This document shows, piece after piece, positions 52,294 through 60,467 of a DNA stretch of 64,000 nucleotides. Numbering within the stretch: the first letter of the stretch is position 1; every line of letters begins with the position of its first letter. Source of the DNA: Cellulomonas avistercoris (lineage in GTDB: Bacteria; Actinomycetota; Actinomycetes; Actinomycetales; Cellulomonadaceae). The translations under genes were made by a program, and so were the position numbers. The stretch covers positions 73,927 to 137,926 of the forward strand of contig NZ_JACSQV010000002.1 in assembly GCF_014836445.1 (NCBI RefSeq). The letters are read 5' to 3'. The notes under the pieces were generated by a model, which saw nothing but the letters and a program-made list of their open reading frames with translations, was not told where the DNA came from and searched no databases.

Positions 52294-55200
52294 TCATCCC
52301 AGCACGAGGCCCAGCGCCGCGTCGCCGTCGTCCGGGTCCGTGAGCAGCGCCTCGACCGCGCCGCGCGCACCCCACCGGCCCGCCGCCCAGGCCAGCCCCG
52401 CGGCCAGCCCGGCGACGTGCTCGGCGTGGACGTGCGCGTCGGCGCCCGCACCGACCACCCACCAGCCGACCTGCGCACCGCCCACGCGCAGCTCGTCGTG
52501 CCGCCACCACACCGTCGGGACGTCCGGCAGCAGCGCCACCAGCGCGTCCGGCACGTCCTCCGGCTCCTCCTCGCCCGCGACGTCCTCGTCGGCCTGCGTC
52601 GACGCGAGCGGCAGGTCCAGGAGCTCCGCGACCCGGCCCGCGGCGTCGTCGTCGTCCGGCGCCCCGGGCGGGACGGGCACGACCGGGACGGGCACGACCG
52701 GGACGGGCACGACCGCCACGTCGTCGTCGCCCGCGCGCTGCCACCACCGGGGGTCGTCGGCGACCACCGCGTCGTCGACCATGTGCGCGACGCCCGGGGC
52801 CGTCAGCGCCACCACGACCGCGGGCGGCTCGTCCGGCCCGGCACCGGCCGCCCACGCCCGCCACACCTGGCCCGCCACGTCGAGCGGCACCGACGTACCG
52901 ACCGGACCCAGGCGCTCCAGCACCGCGGGCCACCGCGTCGCCGGCACCTCCGCGAGCGACCCGACCCCGCCCAGTGCGCGCAGCACCTCGGCGTCCAGGC
53001 CCGCGAGCACGTCCGGCACGGGCGGCACGAGCGCCGCCGGCAGCCCGGCCGCGCCCGGCAGCGCGAACACCTCCGGCAGCGGCAGGTCCGCGCGCGTGCG
53101 CAGCCACCACGCCGTGTACGACGGGCCCGTGGCCGTCGTGCCCTCGCCGCGCACCGGCGTCACGAGCGCCGCGCGCAGCGCGGGCGTGCCCGCCAGGTGC
53201 GCCAGCAGCTCGGGCCAGCGCCCGTCGTCGACCGCGTCCAGGTCCGCGACCGCGGGCACGTCCCCGCAGTACGCACCGACGCCCAGGACGTCCGCGAGGT
53301 CGTTCACGTACTGCGCCCAGCCGTCCAACGACGCGGCCGCGAGCGACGCGCCGTCGTCGCCCTCGTCGTCGGGGACCACGCCCGCGACGACGTCCGGCAC
53401 GGTCGTCACCACCAGGTCGTCCCGCACGCCCACGGCCGCGAGGACGTCGCGCCCCCAGCGCTCGACCACGTCGGCGGCCACGGGCGCGAGGACCCGGTCG
53501 TCCAGCAGCCGCGCGGCCGGGCCGCCGGGCAGGACGAGCCCGTGCGCGGGGGCCGGCTCGCCGTCCGCTGCGTCGAGCGTCAGCAGGCCCAGCCAGGCGG
53601 TCGCGTCGGGCGGCACCGTGCCCGCCGCGCGCACCACGTCCAGCACCGCCGCGGTCACGTCGTCGGCGTGCTCCAGGTCGTCGTCGTCCGCCTGGCCCAG
53701 GACCGCCGCCCGCAGCCCCGGGTGGGCCAGCAGCGCGGCCGCGTCCACCCGCTGCGCCCCGAGCCGTGTCAGCAGCGGACGCGCCGCCGCCGGGTCCACG
53801 ACCCGCAGGCCCCACTCGCGCAGCGCCTCGAGCGTGCGCGGCGCCAGGCCCGTCACGTCGTCGTCCAGCAGCACGACGCCCCGCGGCCCCCGCACGACCC
53901 GCCCGTCCACGAGCGGCACCGGCAGGGACGCGAGCCCCTCACGCGCGGTCGCGTCCTGCGCCGCGGCGTCCAGCGCGTCGTACAGCGCCGGCCAGTCGAC
54001 GTCGCCACCGGTCGGCAGCTCGTCGACGACCTCGGCGAGCGTGCGCTCCTCGACGCCGAGCGCCCGCACGGCCGCCGCACCCGACGGCGGCACGCGCACC
54101 AGGCCCGAGACCACCGCGCCGAGCGCGGCAGCGGCCGGGCCGTCCGTCAGGTCCCGGACCGTGGTCGCGCGCAGCGGCGGGACCAGGCCGTCCTGCGGTG
54201 ACGCCGGGACGAGCATGGGCGTGCGGACGAGGGCCTCGAGGACGCGCTCGCGCAGCACCGCGTCGACCTCGCCCGCCGCGAGGCCCGTCGGGACCAGCGC
54301 CGTCGCGTCCTGCCCGGCCGCCGCGACCCGCCCCACGAGCTCGGCGTACGCGACGGCCGCGCGCGCCAGCACCTCGTCCGTCAGCGGACCCGGGGCCACG
54401 TGCCGGCGCGACGGGTCCAGCGGCAGCGTCGCGACCAGCAGCGCGGGCAGCGAGCACGGCTCGTCGGTGGGCGTGGGCGCGTGCACCACGCGCGGCGGCG
54501 CCTCATCACCGCGCGGCAGCGCCTCATCACCGCGCGGCAGCGCCTCACCACCCCGCGGCAGCGCCCACGTCACGCGCCACGACCGTGCGGAGCGCTGCTC
54601 GACCGGGCGGTCCGCGACGAGCGCCAGGGGCACCTCGCCCTCGGCCGTCAGGACGTCCCACCGGTCGTGGACGTCCGCGAGGCGCCGCGGGGCGTCCCCC
54701 TCGACGTCCACCAGCACCTCCACGAGGCCCGGCAGCGCCAGCAGCAGCACGTCGTCGACGGCCTCCAGCAGCGAGCGCACCTCGTCACGCACGACCTCGT
54801 CACGCAGCACCAGGACGACGGCCGTGTCGTACCCCGACGGCGGGCGCCCCTCCGCCGGCCACGGCAGGCGCAGCGCCGGCAGCGAGCCGTCGCGCCGGCG
54901 CACCTCGTCCGCGAGCGTCGCGCGACCCTGCGCGGCCTCCTGCGCGGCGGTCTCCTCGAGGACCGTGAGCGTGTCGGCCAGGGAGAACCGCACCGCGCCC
55001 GTCGTCGAGGCGACCGTGACCTCGTCCGAGACGGCCCGCACGGCCGCGAACCCGACGCCGAACCTGCCGACCGTCCCCGTCCCGGCGTCGCGCTTGGCCG
55101 ACGCCCGCAGGGACGCGAGCGACGCCACGCCGGCCTCGTCCAGGGGGGCGCCGGTGTTGGCGGCGACCAGCACGGCGGTGCCGTCGTCCGCCGTCCCCAG

Positions 55201-55407
55201 GCGCAGCAGCAGCCGCCCCCCGACGCCCGCGCGCGTCGCCGCGTCGGCGGCGTTCTGCGCGAGCTCGACCAGCACCCGGTCGCGGTAGTACCCGCGGGCG
55301 TGGTCCTCCTCGGTGTTGGCGTCCTCGCGCAGCCGCGCGGGCGACGCCCGCCACGCCTCCAGCACCGCCGCGCGCAGCGCGGCCGTGCCGAAGACGTCGG
55401 TGGTCAC
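52294..55407 (-). CDS. Large GHKL ATPase, Hsp90/sacsin-N-terminal-like
   Basis: A 1037-residue cytoplasmic protein. The N-terminus is a GHKL ATP site: N-box VLVELAQNAADAATRAGVGG near 46-65 (Asn binds Mg), G1-like VLVAANTGAPLDEAG near 80-94, and the G2 lid GTGTVGRFGVGFAAVRAVSD near 112-131. This is the pattern of sacsin/Hsp90-like ATPases. The remaining 900 residues are Leu/Ala/Val-rich with no domain I recognise, plus low-complexity stretches such as LPRGDEA and VPVPV repeats. The GTG at 55407 overlaps the DUF3027 stop by 4 bases. It is the third gene of the csp-DUF3027 transcript. The role is probably chaperone-like (inference). Confidence 0.78.
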   Translation of the reverse strand: MTTDVFGTAALRAAVLEAWRASPARLREDANTEEDHARGYYRDRVLVELAQNAADAATRAGVGGRLLLRLGTADDGTAVLVAANTGAPLDEAGVASLASLRASAKRDAGTGTVGRFGVGFAAVRAVSDEVTVASTTGAVRFSLADTLTVLEETAAQEAAQGRATLADEVRRRDGSLPALRLPWPAEGRPPSGYDTAVVLVLRDEVVRDEVRSLLEAVDDVLLLALPGLVEVLVDVEGDAPRRLADVHDRWDVLTAEGEVPLALVADRPVEQRSARSWRVTWALPRGGEALPRGDEALPRGDEAPPRVVHAPTPTDEPCSLPALLVATLPLDPSRRHVAPGPLTDEVLARAAVAYAELVGRVAAAGQDATALVPTGLAAGEVDAVLRERVLEALVRTPMLVPASPQDGLVPPLRATTVRDLTDGPAAAALGAVVSGLVRVPPSGAAAVRALGVEERTLAEVVDELPTGGDVDWPALYDALDAAAQDATAREGLASLPVPLVDGRVVRGPRGVVLLDDDVTGLAPRTLEALREWGLRVVDPAAARPLLTRLGAQRVDAAALLAHPGLRAAVLGQADDDDLEHADDVTAAVLDVVRAAGTVPPDATAWLGLLTLDAADGEPAPAHGLVLPGGPAARLLDDRVLAPVAADVVERWGRDVLAAVGVRDDLVVTTVPDVVAGVVPDDEGDDGASLAAASLDGWAQYVNDLADVLGVGAYCGDVPAVADLDAVDDGRWPELLAHLAGTPALRAALVTPVRGEGTTATGPSYTAWWLRTRADLPLPEVFALPGAAGLPAALVPPVPDVLAGLDAEVLRALGGVGSLAEVPATRWPAVLERLGPVGTSVPLDVAGQVWRAWAAGAGPDEPPAVVVALTAPGVAHMVDDAVVADDPRWWQRAGDDDVAVVPVPVVPVPVVPVPPGAPDDDDAAGRVAELLDLPLASTQADEDVAGEEEPEDVPDALVALLPDVPTVWWRHDELRVGGAQVGWWVVGAGADAHVHAEHVAGLAAGLAWAAGRWGARGAVEALLTDPDDGDAALGLVLG
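52670..52714. repeat. Three 15-bp in-frame repeats in the GHKL ATPase gene
   Basis: GGGACGGGCACGACC is repeated three times exactly at 52670, 52685 and 52700. It encodes a VPVPV-type tract in the C-terminal part of the protein, probably a flexible linker that can change length by slippage. Confidence 0.85.
54489..54565. repeat. 21-bp in-frame repeats in the GHKL ATPase gene
   Basis: Three near-identical 21-bp units (CGCGCGGC(A/G)GCGCCTCATCA-type) at 54489, 54510 and 54531 plus a partial fourth encode consecutive LPRGDEA heptads. They sit between the ATPase domain and the rest of the protein. Confidence 0.85.
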
Positions 55408-56405
55408 GCCCCGTCGGACGGGCGCGCGTCGGCGTCCGTGACCTCGGTGGGGAGCGCGTCGGCCGGGTCGGTCGGGGAGGGTGCGGGCTCGCCGGGCACG
55501 GGGTCCGTCGGCGCGGGGTCCGTCGCGACGGGCGCGGGCTCGGCGGGCGCGGGCTCGGGCTCGGCGGGCACCGGCTCGGGCTCGGTCGCTGCCGGCTCGC
55601 TCGCTGCGGCCTCGGCGGGCACCGGCTCGCTCGCCGCCGTCGCGGTCGACGGCGCGCGCTCGACGACGTCGATGGCCATCTCGTCGAACAGCGGGTCGGG
55701 CGCGGGCCACTCGCTGGGGACCGGCTCGACGTCCGTCTCGGAGTGCGCGCCGCAGCCGTGGTCGAGGCTCACGACCTTGCCGTCGTCGGGCGACCACTCG
55801 TTGGCGCACACCGCGAAGAGCTGGCCCAGCGCGCCCTGCAGCGGCACGAGGAACCCGCACGACCAGCACGCGGCGGCCGACGCGACCGCACCGGGCGTCG
55901 CCGGGCCGCGCGACCCGCGGTACCAGCGCTCGGCGGCCTCGTCACGACCCTGCGGGGACAGCACGCGGACGCGCGCGAGCGCGAGCTCGTCGATCGCGAC
56001 CTCGTCGACCTCGGGGTCGCCGGTCGGGGTGTAGCCCGGCTCGAGGCGCGGGTCGTCCGGACGGAACGGCAGCACGTCGCCGGGGCCGATGTCACCCGGA
56101 CGCAGCCGCTCGGACCAGGGCACCCAGGTGCGGGCGAGGATCGCGTCCTCGCCCGGCAGCAGCTCGGCCTCGCACACCGTCGCGGTGCGCCCGCGCGGCA
56201 CGCGCGCCACGGTGACGGTCCACGCCCAGCCGCGGTAGCCGCGGGCCGTGCACGCGAACCGGTGCGACACGAGCCGCTCCGCCTCGCGCACCGCGCCCAG
56301 GTACTCGCCGACGTACTCGGGCTCCTCGGCGATCTCGAGCGCGACCTCGCGCGCGAGGTCGACGGCACGCTCGAGCACGGCGTCCTTGACGGCAGCCACG
56401 CTCAC
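55404..56405 (-). CDS. DUF3027 family protein
   Basis: A 333-residue protein with the DUF3027 core in residues 1-225: RFACTARGYRGWAWTVTVAR, EAELLPGEDAILARTWVPWS, ERLRPGDIGPGDVLPFRPDD, CWSCGFLVPLQGALGQLFAV, then CANEWSPDDGKVVSLDHGCG. The four Cys with CxxC and HGCGAHSE could bind zinc. The last 110 residues are a low-complexity Pro/Ala/Glu tail. Unknown function, found only in actinobacteria as far as I know. It starts by a 4-base overlap (GTGA) with the cold-shock gene and overlaps the GHKL ATPase likewise. Confidence 0.88.
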   Translation of the reverse strand: MSVAAVKDAVLERAVDLAREVALEIAEEPEYVGEYLGAVREAERLVSHRFACTARGYRGWAWTVTVARVPRGRTATVCEAELLPGEDAILARTWVPWSERLRPGDIGPGDVLPFRPDDPRLEPGYTPTGDPEVDEVAIDELALARVRVLSPQGRDEAAERWYRGSRGPATPGAVASAAACWSCGFLVPLQGALGQLFAVCANEWSPDDGKVVSLDHGCGAHSETDVEPVPSEWPAPDPLFDEMAIDVVERAPSTATAASEPVPAEAAASEPAATEPEPVPAEPEPAPAEPAPVATDPAPTDPVPGEPAPSPTDPADALPTEVTDADARPSDGA

Positions 56406-56785
56406 GCCTCCAGCTTGTCGGCGACGCCGCGCAGCAGGGTCGCGTACTGGGCGGAGCGCTGCCCCTCCGGGTAGCGACCGCGGCGCAGGTCGTTGCCGAT
56501 CTTGTCGAGCACCTTGATGAGGTCCTCGACGACCACGGCCATCTCCTCCGCCGGGGGGCGCCGGGCCTTGACGACCGACGGCACCGGGTCCAGGACGGTG
56601 ACGGACAGGGCCTGCGGTCCACGCCGACCGTCCGCCACGCCGAACTCGACCTTGGTGCCGGGCTTGGGGTCGCTGACCCCCACGGGCAGCGCGGAGGCGT
56701 GCAGGAACACCTCACCGCCGTCGTCGCTGGCGATGAAGCCGAATCCACGCTCGGTGTCGAACCACTTGACCTTGCCGGTGGGCAC
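56402..56785 (-). CDS. Cold-shock domain protein
   Basis: A 127-residue protein with an N-terminal CSD (residues 1-66): GKVKWFDTERGFGFIASDDG includes RNP1 (KGFGFI-like RGFGFI), and VFLHASAL is RNP2. A C-terminal helical extension (about 75-127, EEMAVVVEDLIKVLDKIGND) distinguishes it from 67-residue CspA; this form is common in actinobacteria. It binds single-stranded RNA or DNA. The GTG at 56785 has AAGGAG 6 nt upstream. It leads the overlapping csp-DUF3027-GHKL transcript. The 244-bp upstream gap shows nothing distinctive to me. Confidence 0.92.
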   Translation of the reverse strand: MPTGKVKWFDTERGFGFIASDDGGEVFLHASALPVGVSDPKPGTKVEFGVADGRRGPQALSVTVLDPVPSVVKARRPPAEEMAVVVEDLIKVLDKIGNDLRRGRYPEGQRSAQYATLLRGVADKLEA

Positions 56786-57029
56786 TCCTGCTCCTTCAGC
56801 GCCGGGCACGTCCACGAGCACTCCCGCAGACGGTGACCAGGCTACCGGGCTGCGCACGCCGATTCCCTCTCACACCCCACGGACGGCCCCGGAGCACGGC
56901 GGACCACGCTCCCGCACGGGTCCCGAGGCGCCCCGCCGGGCGGACCCGCGCCACGCGGGCGCCACCCGCTCGGCCCATCCCCACCGTCGCCCGAACCACT
57001 ATCCTCGCGGCCTACCGTGGGAGCGTGCG

Positions 57030-58748
57030 ATGACGAACGACCTGTTCGGGGGCTGGATCCAGGAGTCGGACGGTGCGCAGTCGCGCCGGATCCGCGAGCT
57101 CACCGACGACCTCGGCTACCTGCGGTCGTCCCTCAGCCGGCAGAGTGCCACGGCCTCGGCCCTGCGCAGCGACCTGGCGTCGCTGCGGGGGTCGATCGAG
57201 ACGCGCCTCGCGCGGCTGACCGCGGCGTTCGACGCGTTCGTCGAGCTGAGCTCGCTGCGCGACCAGCTCTCGCTCGTCGCCGGCCCGGCGCTCGTGCGGC
57301 AGGCCACCCGCGCGCGGCTCGCCGCACTGGGGACCGCGCCGCGCGACGGCGGCCCCCTGCTCGACGTGAGCGGCACGCCGCTGGCCCCCGGCTACTGGCT
57401 CGCCGACGCCCTGGGCGCCCTGGGCCCGGACGACGAGGGCGCCGCGGACCGTGCCGCCACGATCGACCTGCGCCGCACCGCCACCTTCCTCACCGTCGCG
57501 GGCGCGGCGTGCGGGCGCACCGACCTCGTGGCCCGGTGGGCGTCCGACGCGCTCGGCACCCTGGACCCCGACCGCCCGGTGACGCGTGCGCAGCGGGCCG
57601 TCTGGGTGGCCGCCGCCCAGGCCCGGCTGGGCGACGACGCCCGGGCGGCGCTCCTGGAGCGGCTGCGGGCCGCCGTCGGCGCGCTGCCTGCCGCGACCGT
57701 CGACGAGGCCGTGGCCGTGTGGACGTCCGAGGTGCGGCTGTCCGCCGGGGGTGGCGGCGCAGTGTCCCGCACCGCCGAGGCGAGCGCGCCGCAGGTGCCG
57801 CAGGTGCGGCACGCCGCCGCGGCGCTGACCACGCTGCGCACGCTCGTCGACGCCCCCGTGGCCGCGCCCGCCGTCCCCGTCTACGGCACGCCGGGCGATG
57901 CCCTCGGTGACGTCGCCGACGACGGCACCACCGGGTCCGGCGACCCGACGCTCGACGAGCTCGTGGCCGTGCTGCGCGCGCTCGTCGACGAGGGTGCCGA
58001 GGAGGAGCGCGCGCTGATGACGCGCATCGCCGAGCTCGAGGCCGTCGTCACCGGCCAGGACGCCCCCGGCCCCGGGTGGGACGCCCCCGCGGGCGACCTG
58101 CTGACGCTCCTGCGCGAGGACGCCCTGACGCGGCGTGACGCCACGGGCGCCGCGGCCCGCGACGCGTGCGCGCCGTGGCTCCTGACGGTCGCGGACACGT
58201 TCCTCGCGGAGTCGGACGTCGCGCCGCCGGAGCACGTCGAGGGTCCCGTCATGGGCGTGACGCTGCGGGCCCGCCCGACCGGGCCCGTCGAGGGCCTGGA
58301 CGAGGCGCTCGTCAGGGCACGCACGCCGCAGCACCCGCGCACGCCGCGCGAGACGCGCACGACGACCGGCGTCGCGACCGCCGCCGCGGTCCTCTGGCTC
58401 GCGACCGCCGTCGGCGGCTCGGACCTGCGGTGGCTCTTCGGCGTGCTGGCCGTGGCCCTGACCGTCACCGCGGGCGTGCTCGTGACCCGGCGCGTGCGGC
58501 GCAGCCGCGAGGACACCGCGCGTGCGACGCGGGGCGTCGCGTTCGTCGGCCGTGAGGCGAAGCGACTGCAGGACCGGGTCACCGAGGTCACCGAGGTCGT
58601 CGGGACGTGCCGGCAGGACGCGCGCGAGCAGCACGCCCGCGTCGTCGCGGGCCTCGGCCGGCCGGCGACGGGCACCGACGGCACTCCGACGGTCCTGACC
58701 CAGGGCGTCACGGGCGCCGGCACCACGGACGCGTCCGTCGACGCGTGA
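57030..58748 (+). CDS. Large protein of unknown function with two C-terminal membrane helices
   Basis: A 572-residue protein I do not recognise. The N-terminus contains a predicted coiled coil (about 16-75, from SRRIRELTDDLGYLRSSLSR to TRLARLTAAFDAF). A 300-residue helical Ala/Leu-rich region follows with GYWLADALGALGP and VWVAAAQARLGD. Two helices (about 450-470 and 473-495) stand before a basic segment, and a charged coiled-coil tail ends it. The topology suggests a bulky cytoplasmic domain anchored at the membrane from its C-terminus. The GGGAG ribosome binding site precedes ATG 57030. No partner is evident. Confidence 0.7.
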   Translation: MTNDLFGGWIQESDGAQSRRIRELTDDLGYLRSSLSRQSATASALRSDLASLRGSIETRLARLTAAFDAFVELSSLRDQLSLVAGPALVRQATRARLAALGTAPRDGGPLLDVSGTPLAPGYWLADALGALGPDDEGAADRAATIDLRRTATFLTVAGAACGRTDLVARWASDALGTLDPDRPVTRAQRAVWVAAAQARLGDDARAALLERLRAAVGALPAATVDEAVAVWTSEVRLSAGGGGAVSRTAEASAPQVPQVRHAAAALTTLRTLVDAPVAAPAVPVYGTPGDALGDVADDGTTGSGDPTLDELVAVLRALVDEGAEEERALMTRIAELEAVVTGQDAPGPGWDAPAGDLLTLLREDALTRRDATGAAARDACAPWLLTVADTFLAESDVAPPEHVEGPVMGVTLRARPTGPVEGLDEALVRARTPQHPRTPRETRTTTGVATAAAVLWLATAVGGSDLRWLFGVLAVALTVTAGVLVTRRVRRSREDTARATRGVAFVGREAKRLQDRVTEVTEVVGTCRQDAREQHARVVAGLGRPATGTDGTPTVLTQGVTGAGTTDASVDA

Positions 58749-58783
58749 CCGACCGCTCCCCCGCCAGGTGGTAGACCGGGGGC

Positions 58784-59122
58784 GTGGACGACGACCGGGC
58801 GCGTGAGCTGCTGCTCGCGCTGCGCGCCGACGCCCTCGGCCGGCTGAGCGGGCTCGGCGACGCGCGCCAGGACGTCGTCGACGCCGCACGCGACGCCAAC
58901 GTCGACGACGAGCACGACCCCGAGGGCGCCACCATCGCGTTCGAGCGCGCCCAGCTCGACGCGCTCGGCGCCGCGGCGAGCAGGCGCCTGGTCGAGGTCG
59001 ACGCGGCCCTCGCGCGCCTCGCGGCCGGGACGTACGGGACGTGCGCGGTGGGCGGCGAGCCGATCGACGACGCCCGGCTCGAGGCACGGCCCACGGCCAC
59101 CACCTGCGTCGTCCACTCCTGA
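58784..59122 (+). CDS. DksA/TraR-like protein with incomplete zinc finger
   Basis: A 112-residue protein with the TraR/DksA shape: an N-terminal coiled coil (RARELLLALRADALGRLSGL ... DEHDPEGATIAFERAQLDAL) and the family end ALARLAAGTYGTCAVGGEPI DDARLEARPTATTCVVHS. The usual CxxC...CxxC finger is damaged: the second Cys is Gly (CAVG) and the last is absent (CVVHS), leaving two Cys and a His. GTG start at 58784; the nearest ribosome binding sequence, AGGTGG, is 12-13 nt upstream. It may act on RNA polymerase without zinc or by another fold. Confidence 0.78.
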   Translation: MDDDRARELLLALRADALGRLSGLGDARQDVVDAARDANVDDEHDPEGATIAFERAQLDALGAAASRRLVEVDAALARLAAGTYGTCAVGGEPIDDARLEARPTATTCVVHS

Positions 59123-59354
59123 GACGACACGGCCGGCAGACCCGCTGACCAGCCGCCGCACGCATCCGGCGACGTCGCGGCCGACCCGAGCCCGCAACGA
59201 ACAATTCACACAGACCGGGTTATTTCTCCCGTCATGCGCCCCTATGATCGTCCGGATCGACGATGGCGCCTGTCCCCCTCGCCGACCGTGCGGTCCGTCC
59301 GCCGCGGCTCGCGGCGGGACGTGGCGCGGTCACTCCACCGGCGGGGGGCACGGT

Positions 59355-60467
59355 ATGGAGCAGGGACGCACGGCGACGGCCGACGCAGGTGCCGCGACGA
59401 CGGCGACGACCCCGGACGCGGCGACCCGCACCGCCGCGCGCCGGCTCCGCGTCCTGCACTCGCTGCAGCCGCCCGACGGCACCACGCGCTACGTCGACCA
59501 GATGCTCGGCGGCGCGGGCGGCGACGTCGACGCCCTGGTGTTCTCGTGGCGCACGGCCCTGCGCGGCGGGTACGACGTGCTGCACGTGCACTGGCCCGAG
59601 CTGCTGGTCCGCCACCCGCGTCCCGTGCGGCGCCTCGGCCGCCGGGCCGCGCTGCGCGTGGTGCTGGCCCTCGCGCGGGCACGCCGCGTCCCCGTGGTCC
59701 GGACCCTGCACAACACGGTCCCCCACGAGTCGGTCAGCCGCCCCGAGGCCCGCGCGCTCGCGGCCGTCGACGCCGCGACCACCCTCTACGTCCTGCTGAC
59801 CCCCGCGACCCCGGCGCCCGGCGGGGCCCCGAGCGTGCGGATCCCGCTGGGCCACTACCGCGACGTCTTCGCGCCCCTCCCGCAGGCGGCGACGACGCCC
59901 GGCCACCTCGTGACCATCGGGCTGCTGCGCCCCTACAAGGGCGTCGAGGAGCTGCTCGACGCGTTCGCCGCGCTGCCGGACCCGGACCTGCGCCTGACCG
60001 TGGCGGGCAGGCCGACGCCCGACCTGGCCCCCACGATCGAGGCGGCGGCGGCACGCGACCCCCGCATCGGCACGGACCTGCGCTTCGTCCCCGACGCGAC
60101 GTTCGTCGAGCACGTCACCTCCGCCGAGCTCGTCGTGCTGCCCTACCGGCAGATGACCAACTCCGGCGTGCTGCTCGCGGCGCTGTCCCTCGACCGGCCC
60201 TGCCTGGTACCCGCGTCCCCCGCCAACGCCGCCGTCGCGGCCGAGGTGGGCGACGGCTGGGTCCTGCAGTACGAGGGCGACGTCGACGCGGCCGTCCTCG
60301 CCGACGGGCTGCACCGCGCACGCACCACGCCGCGGGCCGACCGCCCCGACCTGGGCGCACGCGACTGGCAGACCGTCGGCGCCGCGCACGAGGACGCGTA
60401 CCGGACCGCGCTCGCGCTCGTCCGCGGCCGGCGCCGGCCCGGCCCCGGCGCCCGGGCGGGTGCGTGA
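59355..60467 (+). CDS. Glycosyltransferase (GT-B, group 1)
   Basis: A 370-residue cytoplasmic glycosyltransferase. RVLHSLQPPDGTTRYVDQML and DVLHVHWPELLVR start the acceptor domain. The donor domain has VTIGLLRPYKGVEELLDAFA, LRLTVAGRPTPDLAPTIEAA and VVLPYRQMTNSGVLLAALSL. The HVHWPE and PYKGVEEL blocks resemble GumK/mannosyl- or glucuronosyl-transferase-like proteins. The ATG at 59355 has GGGGGGCACGGT before it. The 232-bp leader contains an AT-rich piece and a TATGAT (59243) that may be a -10 box. It overlaps the flippase by 4 bases (GTGA). Confidence 0.88.
   Translation: MEQGRTATADAGAATTATTPDAATRTAARRLRVLHSLQPPDGTTRYVDQMLGGAGGDVDALVFSWRTALRGGYDVLHVHWPELLVRHPRPVRRLGRRAALRVVLALARARRVPVVRTLHNTVPHESVSRPEARALAAVDAATTLYVLLTPATPAPGGAPSVRIPLGHYRDVFAPLPQAATTPGHLVTIGLLRPYKGVEELLDAFAALPDPDLRLTVAGRPTPDLAPTIEAAAARDPRIGTDLRFVPDATFVEHVTSAELVVLPYRQMTNSGVLLAALSLDRPCLVPASPANAAVAAEVGDGWVLQYEGDVDAAVLADGLHRARTTPRADRPDLGARDWQTVGAAHEDAYRTALALVRGRRRPGPGARAGA

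Noticed and set aside
52277..55288. A 1003-residue plus-strand reading frame
   Set aside because: Ser/Arg/Thr/Ala-only composition antisense to the GHKL ATPase, whose own frame has recognisable ATP-site motifs.
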